This document shows, piece by piece, positions 46,080-56,160 of a stretch of 64,000 nucleotides of DNA; position 1 is the stretch's first letter; each line of letters starts with the position of its first letter. This stretch comes from Candidatus Enterovibrio escicola (GTDB lineage Bacteria; Pseudomonadota; Gammaproteobacteria; Enterobacterales; Vibrionaceae), in contig NZ_NBYY01000011.1 in assembly GCF_002464935.1 (NCBI RefSeq), positions 180,085-244,084 on the forward strand. Reading direction: 5' to 3'. Under the pieces are notes generated by a model that had not been told where the DNA came from, searched no databases, and saw only the letters and a list, made by a program, of their open reading frames with translations. The position numbers were made by a program, and so were the translations under genes.

Positions 46080-46340
46080 TTTATAAAGATAAAGATCTTT
46101 TATTAGATCTTTTATTAGATCTTTTATTATGTTAGGTGATCTTTGTGTGTAACTGATAAATCATAAATACGATCATATAGTTATGAATGATGAGTTACTG
46201 TGTATTTGCTTGGATCAATATAGGTACAATCTGGGAGTAAAGTTGATGGTTATCCACAACAATCGAATTAGGAGGAAGTTATTATATAGATAACTCTAGT
46301 TTAATCACCGTTTATATGTCTAGTTATGCACAGGTTAGAG
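46080..46340. other. oriC: chromosomal replication origin oriC
   Basis: Directly upstream of mnmG lie three perfect tandem copies of AGATCTTTTATT (46093-46104, 46105-46116, 46117-46128), the equivalent of the E. coli 13-mer unwinding region, each carrying a Dam GATC site. To their right are DnaA boxes: a perfect TTATCCACA at 46250-46258, TTATGCACA at 46324-46332 (one mismatch) and TGTGTGTAA at 46144-46152 (two mismatches, reverse orientation). Nine GATC sites occur between 45989 and 46216. Order and polarity (mnmG, AT-rich repeats, boxes) match gammaproteobacterial oriC. The mioC gene normally beyond the boxes is replaced by IS debris. Confidence 0.85.
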
Positions 46341-46439
46341 GTCGTAAAATTATTTTTTGAAGGTAATGCCTTCCAATGTTTTTGTTCTGGGAAATATTCT
46401 GATTTAGATCATGACCGTTTCTTATTCAATTAGTTTTAT

Positions 46440-46862
46440 TTCCCCAAATATCTGAACTAATCGCAATTCCTACGATTAGATCATTATGGAGTTAAGTGGG
46501 AGGTAAGGATGGGAAAGGTATTTTCAAGCTCCTACTTTGTAGATTAGAAGGCTTTCTCAATTCAGTTTTTACGTTGATGAATGTCCTGCTGAGATCCCCT
46601 ACATACACTTTCATTAGTAAGTGTTCGAAGATCGTAAGAAGTTAAGTGCCGTGTATAGAAACTATCGACTACATCGTTATTGATGCCATAGCCCTAAAGG
46701 TATACGGCGAAGGTGAATGGGAAACGCATAAACACGACAAGGCGAAGCCGAGTATCAGGTGCAAACTTCATCTTTCTGTTGAAGCCTCTACTCATGAGGC
46801 TATTGTTGTAGAAGTTAGCTTAGTTTCTGTGGGTGATAATGAGATTTTACCTACTATTGATT
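46440..46862 (+). mobile_element. IS5-family element, internally deleted
   Basis: It begins CCCCAAATATCTGAACTAATC and shows the transposase start, then jumps to the middle region (LKVYGEGEWETHKHDKAK, SIRCKLHLSVEASTHE, SVGDNEILPTID). The 3' third is missing. Confidence 0.8.
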
Positions 46863-46892
46863 AACCACTTATGGTGAAAGATAGAGCAAGTC

Positions 46893-46976
46893 AGTTATGA
46901 TGCAGTCAATAGTTTTTTTCAAACAATCAGATCTCGCTTTTTGTATTTAGTTCATTTCTCAAGCGCAGCTTAGGTT
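46893..46976 (-). mobile_element. IS982 left-end fragment
   Basis: About 84 bp of the IS982 5' leader, ending in CTCAAGCGCAGCTTAGGT, lie directly against the IS5 remnant. Confidence 0.7.
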
Positions 46977-47170
46977 AAAAATAGTCACGGATGAAGAGAT
47001 TACCTTCGCTCAAGCAAGGATCAATTATCAACCTAAGTAACCTCAGATCTGCATAAGTTCTTATGCAGATCTGAGGTTACTTAATATCAACGATAGTGGT
47101 AAGAATTACCATGTAAAAGTAGGCATATTGAATAAAGAACAAGATATTAAATGCATGACTCATACTTTTT
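46977..47170 (+). pseudogene. gene fragment interrupted by an IS982 palindrome, function unknown
   Basis: Before the palindrome the plus strand reads IVTDEEITFAQARINYQP; after it, in another frame, INDSGKNYHVKVGILNKEQD followed by IKCMTHTF and a stop. Both look protein-like and could be one C-terminal region split by the 50-bp palindrome. I do not recognise the family. Confidence 0.3.
47034..47083. repeat. second perfect palindrome of two IS982 right ends
   Basis: Arms of 24 bp (47034-47057 and 47060-47083) are perfect reverse complements around a 2-nt loop (TT). The core CCTCAGATCTGCATAAG equals the IS982 right end; the outer TAAGTAA differs from that of the palindrome at 21325. Confidence 0.9.
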
Positions 47171-47185
47171 AGAAATGTACTTTAA

Positions 47186-47788
47186 TTACTGGATCAGTAG
47201 GAATTGCACCAACGAAACATAATCGGCGGGGGTTGTTATGGTTTTTGGGGTTAAGTGATATCGGCCGTTAACTATAACCGCAGGAACACTTTGCAGACCT
47301 GAATCTTGAAATTCTTTGTCAAAACGGTTTGCCATGGAGTTAACTATAAAACTGTTGTAGGTGGCATCAAATTTTTCGGCCTGTATACCTTTATCTATGT
47401 ACATTTTACGTAATTCTTCTAGGTTCATCGGAGGCTTTTGTAATAAGTGAATTCGGTGGAAAATTACTGGGATCATGGTATCTTCAACGTTTAGAATGAC
47501 TGCTGTCGCATAGGCTTTATTCAGTTCTTTACCCATGTTACCTCCCATAAAAGAAACGTGGTTCTTTTGAAACTGTGTGTTTTCTGGGATCTGTTTTTTG
47601 AGTTCTTTCATTAAATCTTCACTTTTGTAGCAATGTAGGCAGAAGAAAGAGAAAAAATGGGTAATGGTTGGTGAGTGAGTTTTCGGTAAATCTAGTACTT
47701 GATAATCTTCACCGGCGTTAAAGCGACCTGACTGTGCTGAGAAGGAAAGTATGGTTACGGCGACTATGATGCACAATTTTTTCAACAT
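47186..47788 (-). CDS. dsbA: thiol:disulfide interchange protein DsbA, with CLHC active site
   Basis: DsbA oxidises cysteine pairs of secreted proteins in the periplasm. The 200-residue product has an N-terminal signal-like segment (MLKKLCIIVAVTILSFSAQS), the thioredoxin/DsbA fold with FQKNHVSFMGGNMG and RFDKEFQDSGL, and the cis-Pro loop SVPAVIVN. The active site reads FFCLHCYKS, whereas Vibrio and E. coli DsbA have CPHC: the Pro is replaced by Leu. The central dipeptide sets the redox potential, so activity may be changed. The gene is otherwise full length. Confidence 0.93.
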   Translation of the reverse strand: MLKKLCIIVAVTILSFSAQSGRFNAGEDYQVLDLPKTHSPTITHFFSFFCLHCYKSEDLMKELKKQIPENTQFQKNHVSFMGGNMGKELNKAYATAVILNVEDTMIPVIFHRIHLLQKPPMNLEELRKMYIDKGIQAEKFDATYNSFIVNSMANRFDKEFQDSGLQSVPAVIVNGRYHLTPKTITTPADYVSLVQFLLIQ

Positions 47789-47808
47789 AATTGACTTTAT
47801 CCTTGGTA

Positions 47809-47840
47809 ATTATAAAATAGTACACGTATGGTATACGTGT
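47809..47840 (-). promoter_or_regulatory. dsbA promoter -10 with adjoining palindromic operator-like site
   Basis: On the minus strand TATAAT lies at 47814-47809, 21 bp before the dsbA ATG. Just upstream is a perfect inverted repeat, ACACGTAT / ATACGTGT with a 3-bp centre (47822-47840), occupying the spacer and -35 area. This is a plausible regulator site. The regulator is unknown. Confidence 0.4.
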
Positions 47841-47954
47841 CCGTTTGTTCAGAGAAGATAATTGTTATTTAAAAAAGGCAACAATCTAATTTTTCAGTAT
47901 TCTCTCTCAGAGAACCAAGATAATTGACGGAAAATACAGGCCTTTTCCGAGGAC

Positions 47955-48727
47955 TTATTGATTAAATCAGGCCTATAATGCACTAATCCAGATTTTTTAT
48001 AGTCTTAATTTGTCTGCAAGCGAACAGGCATACCGAGTCTTATAACTTGGTCCATTGCTTTCACATTGATCAGCTCTTCACTAACTTGAGCATTGTAATC
48101 CCGAAGAGTGAGTTTAGGGCTCAGAAAGTGTTTATAGCGAAACAGGACTGTCTCTGCTAATGAGCGTTTATGATAACCCATATCCTTTGATCACTCCGCT
48201 AATTTATCTTTTTCTAACGCCTTTATAGCTTCCATCCTAGAAAGCCTTTCCTCCCAATACCCTGTATTTCGTCGTAAGTGGTTAATCAATAGTAGGTAAA
48301 ATCTCATTATCACCCACAGAAACTAAGCTAACTTCTACAACAATAGCCTCATGAGTAGAGGCTTCAACAGAAAGATGAAGTTTGCACCTGATACTCGGCT
48401 TCGCCTTGTCGTGTTTATGCGTTTTCCATTCACCTTTGCCGTATACCTTTAGGCCTATGGCATCAATAACGATGTAGTCGATAGTTTCTATACACAGCAC
48501 TTAACTTCTTACGGTCTTCGAACACTTACTAATGAAAGTGTATGTAGGGGATCTCAGCGGGACATTCATCAACGTAAAAACTGAATTGAGAAAGCCTTCT
48601 AATCTACAAAGTAGGAGCTTGAAAATACCTTTCACCATCCGTGTCGTTTCAAACGAGGTATTAGAAAATATAAACCCACGTCAACGATGACCGTGATATT
48701 TTAGATAATGGTGTGGTTCTCTATCCA
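47955..48727 (-). mobile_element. IS5-family element, 3' and middle part, interrupted
   Basis: The minus strand starts at the element end TTGATTAAATCAGGCC and includes LKVYGKGEWKTHKHDKAK and LHLSVEASTHE, almost identical to the copy at 46646-46862 over that stretch. An IS982 piece follows at 48747, after which the IS5 5' end reappears at 49215. Confidence 0.82.
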
Positions 48728-48746
48728 AAAAGTAACTGATCTGCGG

Positions 48747-49214
48747 TTAATCAGGTGTAATTTTACACTGTAGAACCACCCCATCGTTCCTTTTTCACGT
48801 TTCACAGTACTCTAAAAAGCTGATGTCTAAAAATGCGTAGGTTGTGACAAACCTGTAGCTTAGACGAATCAACAAAGGCAATCCCTGTCGATCTTTCCTG
48901 ACGATGAGTGAAGTAAGATTAAAGCGGAACTAGGACACCTTGCATGAGTTTGAGCATTCTCGTGTAACTAACTAAAGTGATGGAAAGCTATCACTATTGT
49001 CATCACTTTGCGAACTGAGAGGCGAGAAGGTTTCTTTGTTTGATACCGGAAGAAATTAGGTGTTTTCCGATGCAGGGAGGAAAGTCTGGTAGAAGTCGAC
49101 AAAAACGGCGTCTAACGTTATTTATGCCCAAGTTATAGTGAAGTCAATAGTTTATTTCAAACGAGTCAGATCGCGACTTTGGCATTTAGTTCATTTCTTA
49201 TGCGTAGCTTAGGT
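48747..49214 (-). mobile_element. IS982 5' half inserted in an IS5-like copy
   Basis: The minus strand carries the transposase start region and left end (TATGCGTAGCTTAGGT) and runs rightwards into the middle of the gene, where it stops near a stray right-end-like GATCTGCGGTTA at 48729-48740. Most of the C-terminal half is deleted. Confidence 0.75.
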
Positions 49215-49332
49215 TTATTATATTGTTTCCAGTTGCTAATTTTGTGCTGGGTCTTTCCCATTATAACCTCCCTCTTAACTCCATGATAATCTAATCGTAG
49301 GAATTGCGATTAGTTCAGATATTTGGTAAATA
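49215..49332 (-). mobile_element. IS5-family element, 5' end of the interrupted copy
   Basis: The minus strand reads the transposase start (MGKTQHKISNWKQYN) and leader back to the element end near AAATATCTGAACTAATCGC. It completes the copy whose other part is at 47955-48727. Confidence 0.8.
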
Positions 49333-49471
49333 ACGCCTACGTGCATTAAAAACACTTGGCATATATTGAGGTTTAGTGAGTCCTAGTACTTCGTAAAGAA
49401 GTGCGATCAGAATATTGTACAAGTAATTTACATTGATTTGTGTATTGATTTTTGTGATTGGTGAGTAATGA

Positions 49472-51313
49472 CTAATTCTCCAGTTTACTCCTATCACGAA
49501 CGGCACCTCTGTCAGCACTGGTGGCCAAGCTAGCGTATGCTTTTAGTGCTAACGATACTGATCGTTCACGAGAAATTGGTGTCCAACCTCGTGCATCAGC
49601 GTCTGTTCTTCGTGTGGCAAGTTCAGTATTATCTACTTCTAATATGATAGAACGGTTTGGGATATTAATGCTAATTATATCACTTTTCTTTATCAAACCA
49701 ATGGTACCTCCGCTTGCCGCTTCTGGTGATACATGACCGATAGATAGGCCACTGGTGCCTCCAGAAAATCGGCCATCAGTAATAAGTGCACAGGTTTTAT
49801 CTAACCCCATTGATTTCAGGTAAGTGGTAGGGTATAACATTTCTTGCATTCCAGGACCACCCTTCGGGCCTTCATAGCGGATTACCACGACTTCTCCAGG
49901 TTTCACGTCACCAGCCAAAATACCGCTGACAGCTTCTTCTTGGGCTTCGAACACGTGTGCAGGCCCACGGAAAACGAAATTTTCTTTGTCGACCCCTGAA
50001 GTTTTAACAATACAACCATCCACTGCGATGTTACCGCTAAGCACGGCAAGGCTCCCTTCTTGGCTAAAAGCATGTTCTCGGGTGCGAATACAACCGTTTA
50101 CTCGGTTATCATCAAGTGTGTCCCAACGGCAATTTTGGGAAAAAGCTTTAGTGGTTCGGATACCAGCAGGCCCCGCACGGAAGAAGGTTTTAACATCTTC
50201 ATCATGAGTGACCATTATATCGTATTTGGCAAGAGTATCTGCCATGTTTTTACCCAAGATATTGGGAACATTAGTGTCCAGCAAACCAGCACGATCGAGT
50301 TCACCTAAAATCCCCATGACGCCTCCTGCACGGTGTACATCTTCCATGTGATATTTTTGGGACGAAGGGGAAACTTTGCATAGATGAGGAACTCGCTGAG
50401 AAATGCGCTCAATATCCACCATATTAAAGTTAACCTTACCTTCTTGTGCAGCGGCCAATAAATGTAGCACAGTGTTACTTGAACCTCCCATGGCGATATC
50501 TAAAGTCATAGCATTCTCGAAGGCGGCTTTATTGGCAATGTTGCGTGGCAAAACAGTCGAGTCGTCTTGTTCATAGTAGCGTTTGGTTAATTCAACAATG
50601 AGCTGACCGGCTTTTAGGAATAATTGCTTACGATCCGTGTGTGTCGCCAGCATGGAGCCATTACCAGGTTGGCTCAAACCGAGTGCTTCAGTCAGACAGT
50701 TCATAGAGTTAGCAGTAAACATACCTGAGCATGAACCACAGGTTGGGCAGGCTGAACGTTCGATTTGTTCGCTTTTCTCGTTAGATACCTTGGGGTTAGC
50801 TCCTTGGATCATAGCATCGATCAGATCGAGTTTTAGAAGTTTATTTGATAATTTGGTTTTTCCTGCTTCCATTGGGCCACCTGAGACAAATATCACAGGA
50901 ATATTGAGGCGCATGGCTGCCATCAGCATACCAGGGGTGATTTTATCACAGTTTGAAATGCAAACCATGGCATCAGCGCAGTGAGCATTTATCATGTATT
51001 CTACAGAGTCAGCGATCAGTTCACGTGATGGTAAACTGTATAGCATGCCACCGTGACCCATGGCGATACCATCATCTATAGCAATGGTATTGAATTCTTT
51101 TGCGATGGCACCGCTCTTATAAATTTCGTGTGCAACAAGCTGTCCCATATCTTTTAAGTGAACATGCCCTGGGACAAACTGGGTAAAAGAGTTTACCACT
51201 GCGATGATTGGTTTGCCAAAATCTTCATCTTTGACACCAGTTGCGCGCCATAAAGCACGGGCACCAGCCATATTACGTCCATGGGTTGTGGTGGTTGAAG
51301 GGTATTTAGGCAT
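49472..51313 (-). CDS. ilvD: dihydroxy-acid dehydratase
   Basis: IlvD makes 2-keto acids for valine and isoleucine synthesis and carries an iron-sulfur cluster. The 613-residue protein has the cluster and family motifs [20 protein letters not shown] and [30 protein letters not shown], and the C-terminal [20 protein letters not shown]. It overlaps the end of ilvE by 8 nt (ATGCCTAA), so the two are translationally coupled. ilvA, which often follows, is not present. Confidence 0.97.
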   Translation of the reverse strand: MPKYPSTTTTHGRNMAGARALWRATGVKDEDFGKPIIAVVNSFTQFVPGHVHLKDMGQLVAHEIYKSGAIAKEFNTIAIDDGIAMGHGGMLYSLPSRELIADSVEYMINAHCADAMVCISNCDKITPGMLMAAMRLNIPVIFVSGGPMEAGKTKLSNKLLKLDLIDAMIQGANPKVSNEKSEQIERSACPTCGSCSGMFTANSMNCLTEALGLSQPGNGSMLATHTDRKQLFLKAGQLIVELTKRYYEQDDSTVLPRNIANKAAFENAMTLDIAMGGSSNTVLHLLAAAQEGKVNFNMVDIERISQRVPHLCKVSPSSQKYHMEDVHRAGGVMGILGELDRAGLLDTNVPNILGKNMADTLAKYDIMVTHDEDVKTFFRAGPAGIRTTKAFSQNCRWDTLDDNRVNGCIRTREHAFSQEGSLAVLSGNIAVDGCIVKTSGVDKENFVFRGPAHVFEAQEEAVSGILAGDVKPGEVVVIRYEGPKGGPGMQEMLYPTTYLKSMGLDKTCALITDGRFSGGTSGLSIGHVSPEAASGGTIGLIKKSDIISINIPNRSIILEVDNTELATRRTDADARGWTPISRERSVSLALKAYASLATSADRGAVRDRSKLEN

Positions 51314-52271
51314 TTACTTGTCCTTTTTTACTACTTATTTTAGCAATTGGATAGACTGGATCGAGCCATCCCCATTGATCTTCAGTTTGACCATTAAACA
51401 AGCCAAAAAATGCGGTTTGAATTTTTTCTGTTACTGACCCACGATCGCCTTCGCCTACAGTTATCTGATCAACACTGCGAACTGGCACAATTTCCACTGC
51501 AGTACCCGTCATGAATACTTCGTCGGCAAGGTAAAGAGATTCACGTGCAATGTTTTCTTCGCGTACCTCGTGACCCATCTGAGTAGCCAAGATAATGATC
51601 GAGTCACGAGTGATCCCTGGCAAGATAGCGCTGGTAGATGGAGGGGTTGAGATGACATTATTTTTTACCACAAATAAGTTTTCACCTGCACCTTCTGATA
51701 AATAACCCTGGACGCTTAGAGCAATGCCTTCTGCGTAACCATGACGGCGTGCTTCGCCACCTACGAGCAAGCTAGATAGATAGTTACCGCCAGCTTTTGC
51801 CACTGTAGGAATGGTGTTGGGTGAGGTGCGGTTCCAGCTTGAAATCATGGTATCAACTCCATTTTCCAAAGCCCCTTTACCGAAATAAGATTCCCAGTTA
51901 AATGCGGCAATGATAATATCCATTATCGTTTCTGGTGGAGGACATATGCCAAGACCGACATTACCAATAAAGCCAAGAGGGCGGATATATGCAGAGCGAA
52001 GCTTATTAGTCCGGAGTGTTTCTCGGCACGCCTCCATGAGGCTATCAACATTATATGGAATCGGAAAGCGATAAATTTTTGCACTGTCTTTTAAGCGTTG
52101 CATATGATCGCGATTGCGGAAAACAATCGGACCATTTGGTGTGTCGTAAGAACGAATACCTTCGAAAACAGATGTCCCATAATGCATGGCGTGAGTTAGA
52201 ACGTGAACGGTGGCGTCTTGCCAAGAAATGAGTTCGCCATTTACCCAAATATAATCCGCTGTATTTGCCAT
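51306..52271 (-). CDS. ilvE: branched-chain amino acid aminotransferase
   Basis: IlvE is the PLP-dependent transaminase for leucine, isoleucine and valine. The 321-residue protein shows the class IV motifs [22 protein letters not shown], the PLP-binding Lys in [23 protein letters not shown] and [10 protein letters not shown]. The ATG at 52271 follows AAAAGGA. A small palindrome CATACGAGTATG lies about 15 bp upstream of the ribosome site. ilvGM, normally the next genes upstream, are missing. Confidence 0.97.
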   Translation of the reverse strand: MANTADYIWVNGELISWQDATVHVLTHAMHYGTSVFEGIRSYDTPNGPIVFRNRDHMQRLKDSAKIYRFPIPYNVDSLMEACRETLRTNKLRSAYIRPLGFIGNVGLGICPPPETIMDIIIAAFNWESYFGKGALENGVDTMISSWNRTSPNTIPTVAKAGGNYLSSLLVGGEARRHGYAEGIALSVQGYLSEGAGENLFVVKNNVISTPPSTSAILPGITRDSIIILATQMGHEVREENIARESLYLADEVFMTGTAVEIVPVRSVDQITVGEGDRGSVTEKIQTAFFGLFNGQTEDQWGWLDPVYPIAKISSKKGQVNA

Positions 52272-52520
52272 TTTTTAATCCTTTTAATTGCATACTCGTA
52301 TGATTTTAGTACAAGAGACTCTCTATATTAGAGATATAGTAATACGTTAAATTATTTTTGAAGGTGAGTCAGAGGTCAGAAGTTTTTCACCTTTAATATA
52401 TTTAAATGACTTGAAGATACTAGTTGGAGCCTGAATTTAAGTCTGAAATGTGACACTTTCTAAGTGAGCTGCTAATGCCATTATTTAAAAATAACAGAAG
52501 GATTTATTAAATCCTAAATA

Positions 52521-53483
52521 ACCCAGGCTGTGCAGTAAGAAACAAACTAAATGCCAAAGTCGCGATCTGATCGTTTGAAATAAACTATTGATTGCACAAG
52601 GATTTTGGCATGAATAACCTAGATGCTGTTTTCATCGATGTCACCGACTTCTGCCAGACTTTCCTCCTGCATGGAAAACATACCTAATTTCTTCCGGTAT
52701 CAAACAAAGAAACAAACCTTCTTGCCTCTTAGTTAGCGAAGTGATAACGATAGTGATAGCTTTCCATCAATTGGGGTATTGAGACTTAAAAACCTATTAC
52801 ATCCACTTTTATTGTCGCTACCTCATCAACGAATTTCCTGAATTAGTTAGCTACACGAAGATACTTAAGCTCATGCAAGATATTCTAGTTCCGCTTTGCT
52901 CTTACCTCACTCACCGTCAGTCAAGGCCAACAGGAATTACCTTCGTTGATTCATCTAAGATACAGGTTTATCACAACCTCTGCATTCTCAGACATCAGCT
53001 TTTTAAAGATACCGTGAAGCAAGGGAAAGGAACGATGGGGTGGTTCTACGGCTTCAAGTCATACCTGATTATCAATGACCAAAGTGGTATTATCTCAATT
53101 AAAGTGACCACGTCTAACGTGGATGATAGAAAGCCTATATCGGAAACGGCTGAGGAGCTCTGGGGTGTTTATACGTAGACAAAGATTATATCGCTGATCC
53201 ATTAGAGCGGGAACTTGTAGACAAGAGAGTGACACTAATAACGGGTATGAAAAAGAATATAAAACCCAAAGTTATGAAACTTTAAGATCGCCTGATATTC
53301 CGGAAATAATTTATTATTGAACCCGTTTTTGATCAACTAAAAACATATCTAAAATCTAGTACTCTAGGCACACATAGTTGTGTCAGCTTTATGGCGGGGC
53401 TCCTCGCGTATTCATTTCAACCAAAGAAGCCGAATATCAAGATAATTCGGCTTGATAAGCAAGCACTTATGCAGATCTGCGGT
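52521..53483 (+). mobile_element. IS982-family element, transposase frameshifted
   Basis: It runs from ACCCAGGCTGTGCAGTAAG (a degraded left end) to GCAGATCTGCGGT. The transposase starts at 52610 (MNNLDAVFIDVTDFCQTFL), then loses frame where a C is missing. A later open piece (52873-53178) has TFVDSSKIQVYHN, GWFYGFKSYLIIND and NVDDRKPISE. No clear target duplication remains. Confidence 0.85.
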
Positions 53484-53485
53484 TA

Positions 53486-53879
53486 CTTAACTTTTACTGT
53501 CTTCGATCGCTTACTAATGCAGGTGTATGTAGGGAATTTCAGCGGGAAATACATCAACATAAAAACTGAAGTGAGAAAACTTTCTAATCTACAAAGTAGA
53601 GTTTAAAAAGACCTTTCACCATCAGTGCCGTTTCAATCGAGATATCCGAAAATAGAAACCCACCATCACGATGACTGGGATGTTTTAGACAAGGCCATGC
53701 CTTAATAGAAGCGACGTCTATCTAGAAAGTGATTGAGCCTCGTTTTAATAATGCTTGGATTATATTGTTTCCAGTTGCCAAGCTTGTGCTTGGTCTTTTT
53801 CATTATAACCTCCCGCTTAACTCCATGATAATCTGATCGTAGGAATTGAGATTAGTTCAGATATTTGGGAAATAATGCC
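53486..53879 (-). mobile_element. IS5-family element, 5' part
   Basis: The minus strand reads from the element end (GGCATTATTTCCCAAATATC) through MKKTKHKLGNWKQYN to FTLMNVPL-like codons and stops at the IS982 right end. The remaining transposase is missing. Confidence 0.8.
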
Positions 53880-53949
53880 GTTAGGAGATGTTAGATAAGT
53901 TGCCTGTAATACGTTCTAAAATTACGAAATCTAGATTGACAAAAGGATA

Positions 53950-54146
53950 CAATAATCGTCATTATTATTACTGATTGAAAGACGAGAAGTTTTATTTCTT
54001 ATTTGAACACCTGAAATCCGGTATTTTTCCAGATCAGGAAGAAAAACTAGCTAGAAATCGCGTCTGAATTATTCATGCTTTCATGCTAAAGTTCTTTTGC
54101 GAGTGATAATTTAATTCCAACGATCAGATCGCGACTTTGGCATGCT
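53950..54146 (-). mobile_element. IS982 5' fragment, diverged
   Basis: The minus strand carries the IS982 leader (GCCAAAGTCGCGATCTGATC) and the beginning of the transposase, strongly mutated, up to the region of VMTIVI. Neither terminus is present. Confidence 0.6.
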
Positions 54147-54625
54147 TTCCTTGAAATATAACTTTATTTAGTTTGAATCATATCGATGTTAAGTTGAGAT
54201 GCCTGAAGGTTGATGAATTACTAAAAGTAATACAATGCTAACGATAAGCTCATACACCTTGAAACCACTCATGTTGCATGTAAGGTACTCGTATTGCATG
54301 TTGCTAACATCATAACGCGAGTGTTCGGTAAAATCTCTAGTGCAGAAGTAAAAATGTGGTAGGACTGAGACTACTACATCTACCTCTAAGACTTAGCTCA
54401 GAGTAAATATGTTATTTTTGGCTTTTATTTGTTGATAATCTAGATTAAATTGCCTTATCATCCAGCTTGCCTGTTAAATCTTCAAAATGGTATTTTTCCG
54501 AATTTCCATGGAGTTGAGGATTGTAGGTCAGGTTAATATTAAATGGATTCTACCCACCCATCCCTGATGGAAATATGCATATAAACAATATTGTGCGTTA
54601 TCGATAATATAAGAGATCATATTGA
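54147..54625. other. 479-bp gap, nothing recognised
   Basis: I find no reading frame or IS match here that I can support. The region may contain remnants of ilv or trk neighbours, but no motif is recognisable. Confidence 0.35.
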
Positions 54626-55171
54626 ATGATGCTAGACCTTATCGCAGAAATCCTCGGATGGACATCGGTTGCTTTTTATATATCCCTCACAGTTTTTAAT
54701 ACCATTAAGTCCACACGATACGCGGCGTTTTGCTCCGCAGCCAATGACACGGTGTGGGCATTCTTGATGGGTTGGTGGCCAAAAGTGATCTTGAATATCT
54801 CAGTGGCCTCGTTGAATACTTACCGCTATGCAAAAGATTTCACTAGTACCTCTAAGGCGGTAATCATTGGGCTTGGTAGCATTATGGTTACGGGTATTCT
54901 CTACATAGTATATCTAGCGGTTACAGCATTCATGGTTGAACCAACACTGCCGGTTGCTCTACAATTTGCCGATTTAAGTGTAATTCTAGCAGCTCTCTAC
55001 ATGACGACATTAACCAACTATCGTCAACTGTTGTTGTTATCAGGTTTTATCGGTATGGCGGCTTATTATGGTAACCCACAAATGATGACCATCAAGGCCT
55101 TGGTTATTTGTATGATGACATACAAGTTGTTATATGACAGGTCACAGTCGAAGAAGATAAAAATATTATAA
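54626..55171 (+). CDS. small inner-membrane protein, possibly YgjV-like
   Basis: This 181-residue protein has about six hydrophobic segments, starting AEILGWTSVAFYISLTVF and including IIGLGSIMVTGILYIVYLA and LLLLSGFIGMAAYYG. The Asn-rich end of the third segment (LNISVASLNTYRYAKDF) and the ILGW start are reminiscent of the YgjV/Imp family of unknown function, but the match is from memory and weak. It ends in a Lys-rich tail. It stands alone between IS remnants and an IS982 copy, on the strand opposite to trkA. Start: the first of two adjacent ATGs. Confidence 0.7.
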   Translation: MMLDLIAEILGWTSVAFYISLTVFNTIKSTRYAAFCSAANDTVWAFLMGWWPKVILNISVASLNTYRYAKDFTSTSKAVIIGLGSIMVTGILYIVYLAVTAFMVEPTLPVALQFADLSVILAALYMTTLTNYRQLLLLSGFIGMAAYYGNPQMMTIKALVICMMTYKLLYDRSQSKKIKIL

Positions 55172-55200
55172 AATAATTTAACAAGCGCCCTCTGTCATTT

Positions 55201-55259
55201 GAAATACACAAGGTGTTATATCTTAATTTGCAATCAAATACTCTAAAAGAACATCGTTA
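55201..55259. repeat. dispersed repeat, copy 2 (cf. 20771-20830)
   Basis: About 60 bp match 20771-20830 with scattered differences; both contain ATCAAATACTCTAAA followed closely by CATCGTTAA. Here it abuts the IS982 right end at 55260. Confidence 0.5.
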
Positions 55260-56096
55260 ACCAAAGATCTGCATAAGTGCTTGCTTATCAAGCCGAATTA
55301 TCTTGATATTCGGCTTCTTTGGTTGAAATGAATACGCGAGGAGCCCCGCCATAAAGCTGGCACAACTATGTGTTCCTAGAGTACTCGATTTTAGATATGT
55401 TTTTAGTTGATCAAAAACGGGTTCAATAATAAATTATTTCCGGAATATCAGGCGATCTTAAAGTTTCATAACTTAGGGTTTCATATTCTTTTTTATACCC
55501 GTTATTAGTGTCACTCTCTTGTCTGCAAGTTCCCGCTCTAATGGATCAGCGATATAATCTTTGTCTACGTATAAACACCCCATCGTTCCTTTCCCTTGCT
55601 TCACGGTACCTTTAAAAACCTGATGTCTAAGAATGCATAGGTTGTGATAAAGCTATAACGTGGACGAATCAACGAAGGCAATCCCTGTTAGCCTTGACTG
55701 ATAGTGAGTGAGGTAAGAGCAAAGCGGAACTAGAATATCTTGCATGAGCTTAAGTATCTTCGTGTAGCTAACTAATTCAGGAAGTTCGTTGATGAGGTAG
55801 CGACAATAAAAGTGGATGTAATAGGTTTTTAAGTCTCGATACCCCAATTGATGGAAAGCTATCACTATCGTTATCACTTCGCTAACTAAGAGGCAAGAAG
55901 GTTTGTTTCTTTGTTTGATACCGGAAGAAATTAGGTGTGTTTTCCATGCAGGAGGAAAGTCTGGCAGAAGTCGGTGACATTGATGAAAACAGCATCTAGG
56001 TTATTCATGCCAAAGTCCTTGTGCAGTCAATAGTTTATTTCAAACGATCAGATCGCGACTTTGGCATTTAGTTTGTTTCTTGAGCGCAGCTCAGGT
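55260..56096 (-). mobile_element. IS982-family element with internal deletion
   Basis: At 837 bp it has a degraded right end (ACCAAAGATCTGCATAAG) and a good left end (CAGCTCAGGT). Around 55578-55580 the middle of the transposase (the NVDDRKP region) is deleted. It separates the 54.6-kb membrane protein from trkA. Confidence 0.85.
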
Positions 56097-56160
56097 TAAA
56101 TAATATTATTCCAATAACAAAAAGTACGGATTGAAGATGAATCATAGAAGCCGGTTAGGA

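Noticed and set aside
49315..49518. 67-codon minus-strand frame downstream of ilvD
   Set aside because: It overlaps both the ilvD 3' end and an IS5 end and has no family resemblance; not treated as ilvA.
52272..52520. Considered as an ilvM remnant upstream of ilvE
   Set aside because: A short frame reads HLESVTFQT but shows no convincing ACT-domain pattern, and a stop follows at once.
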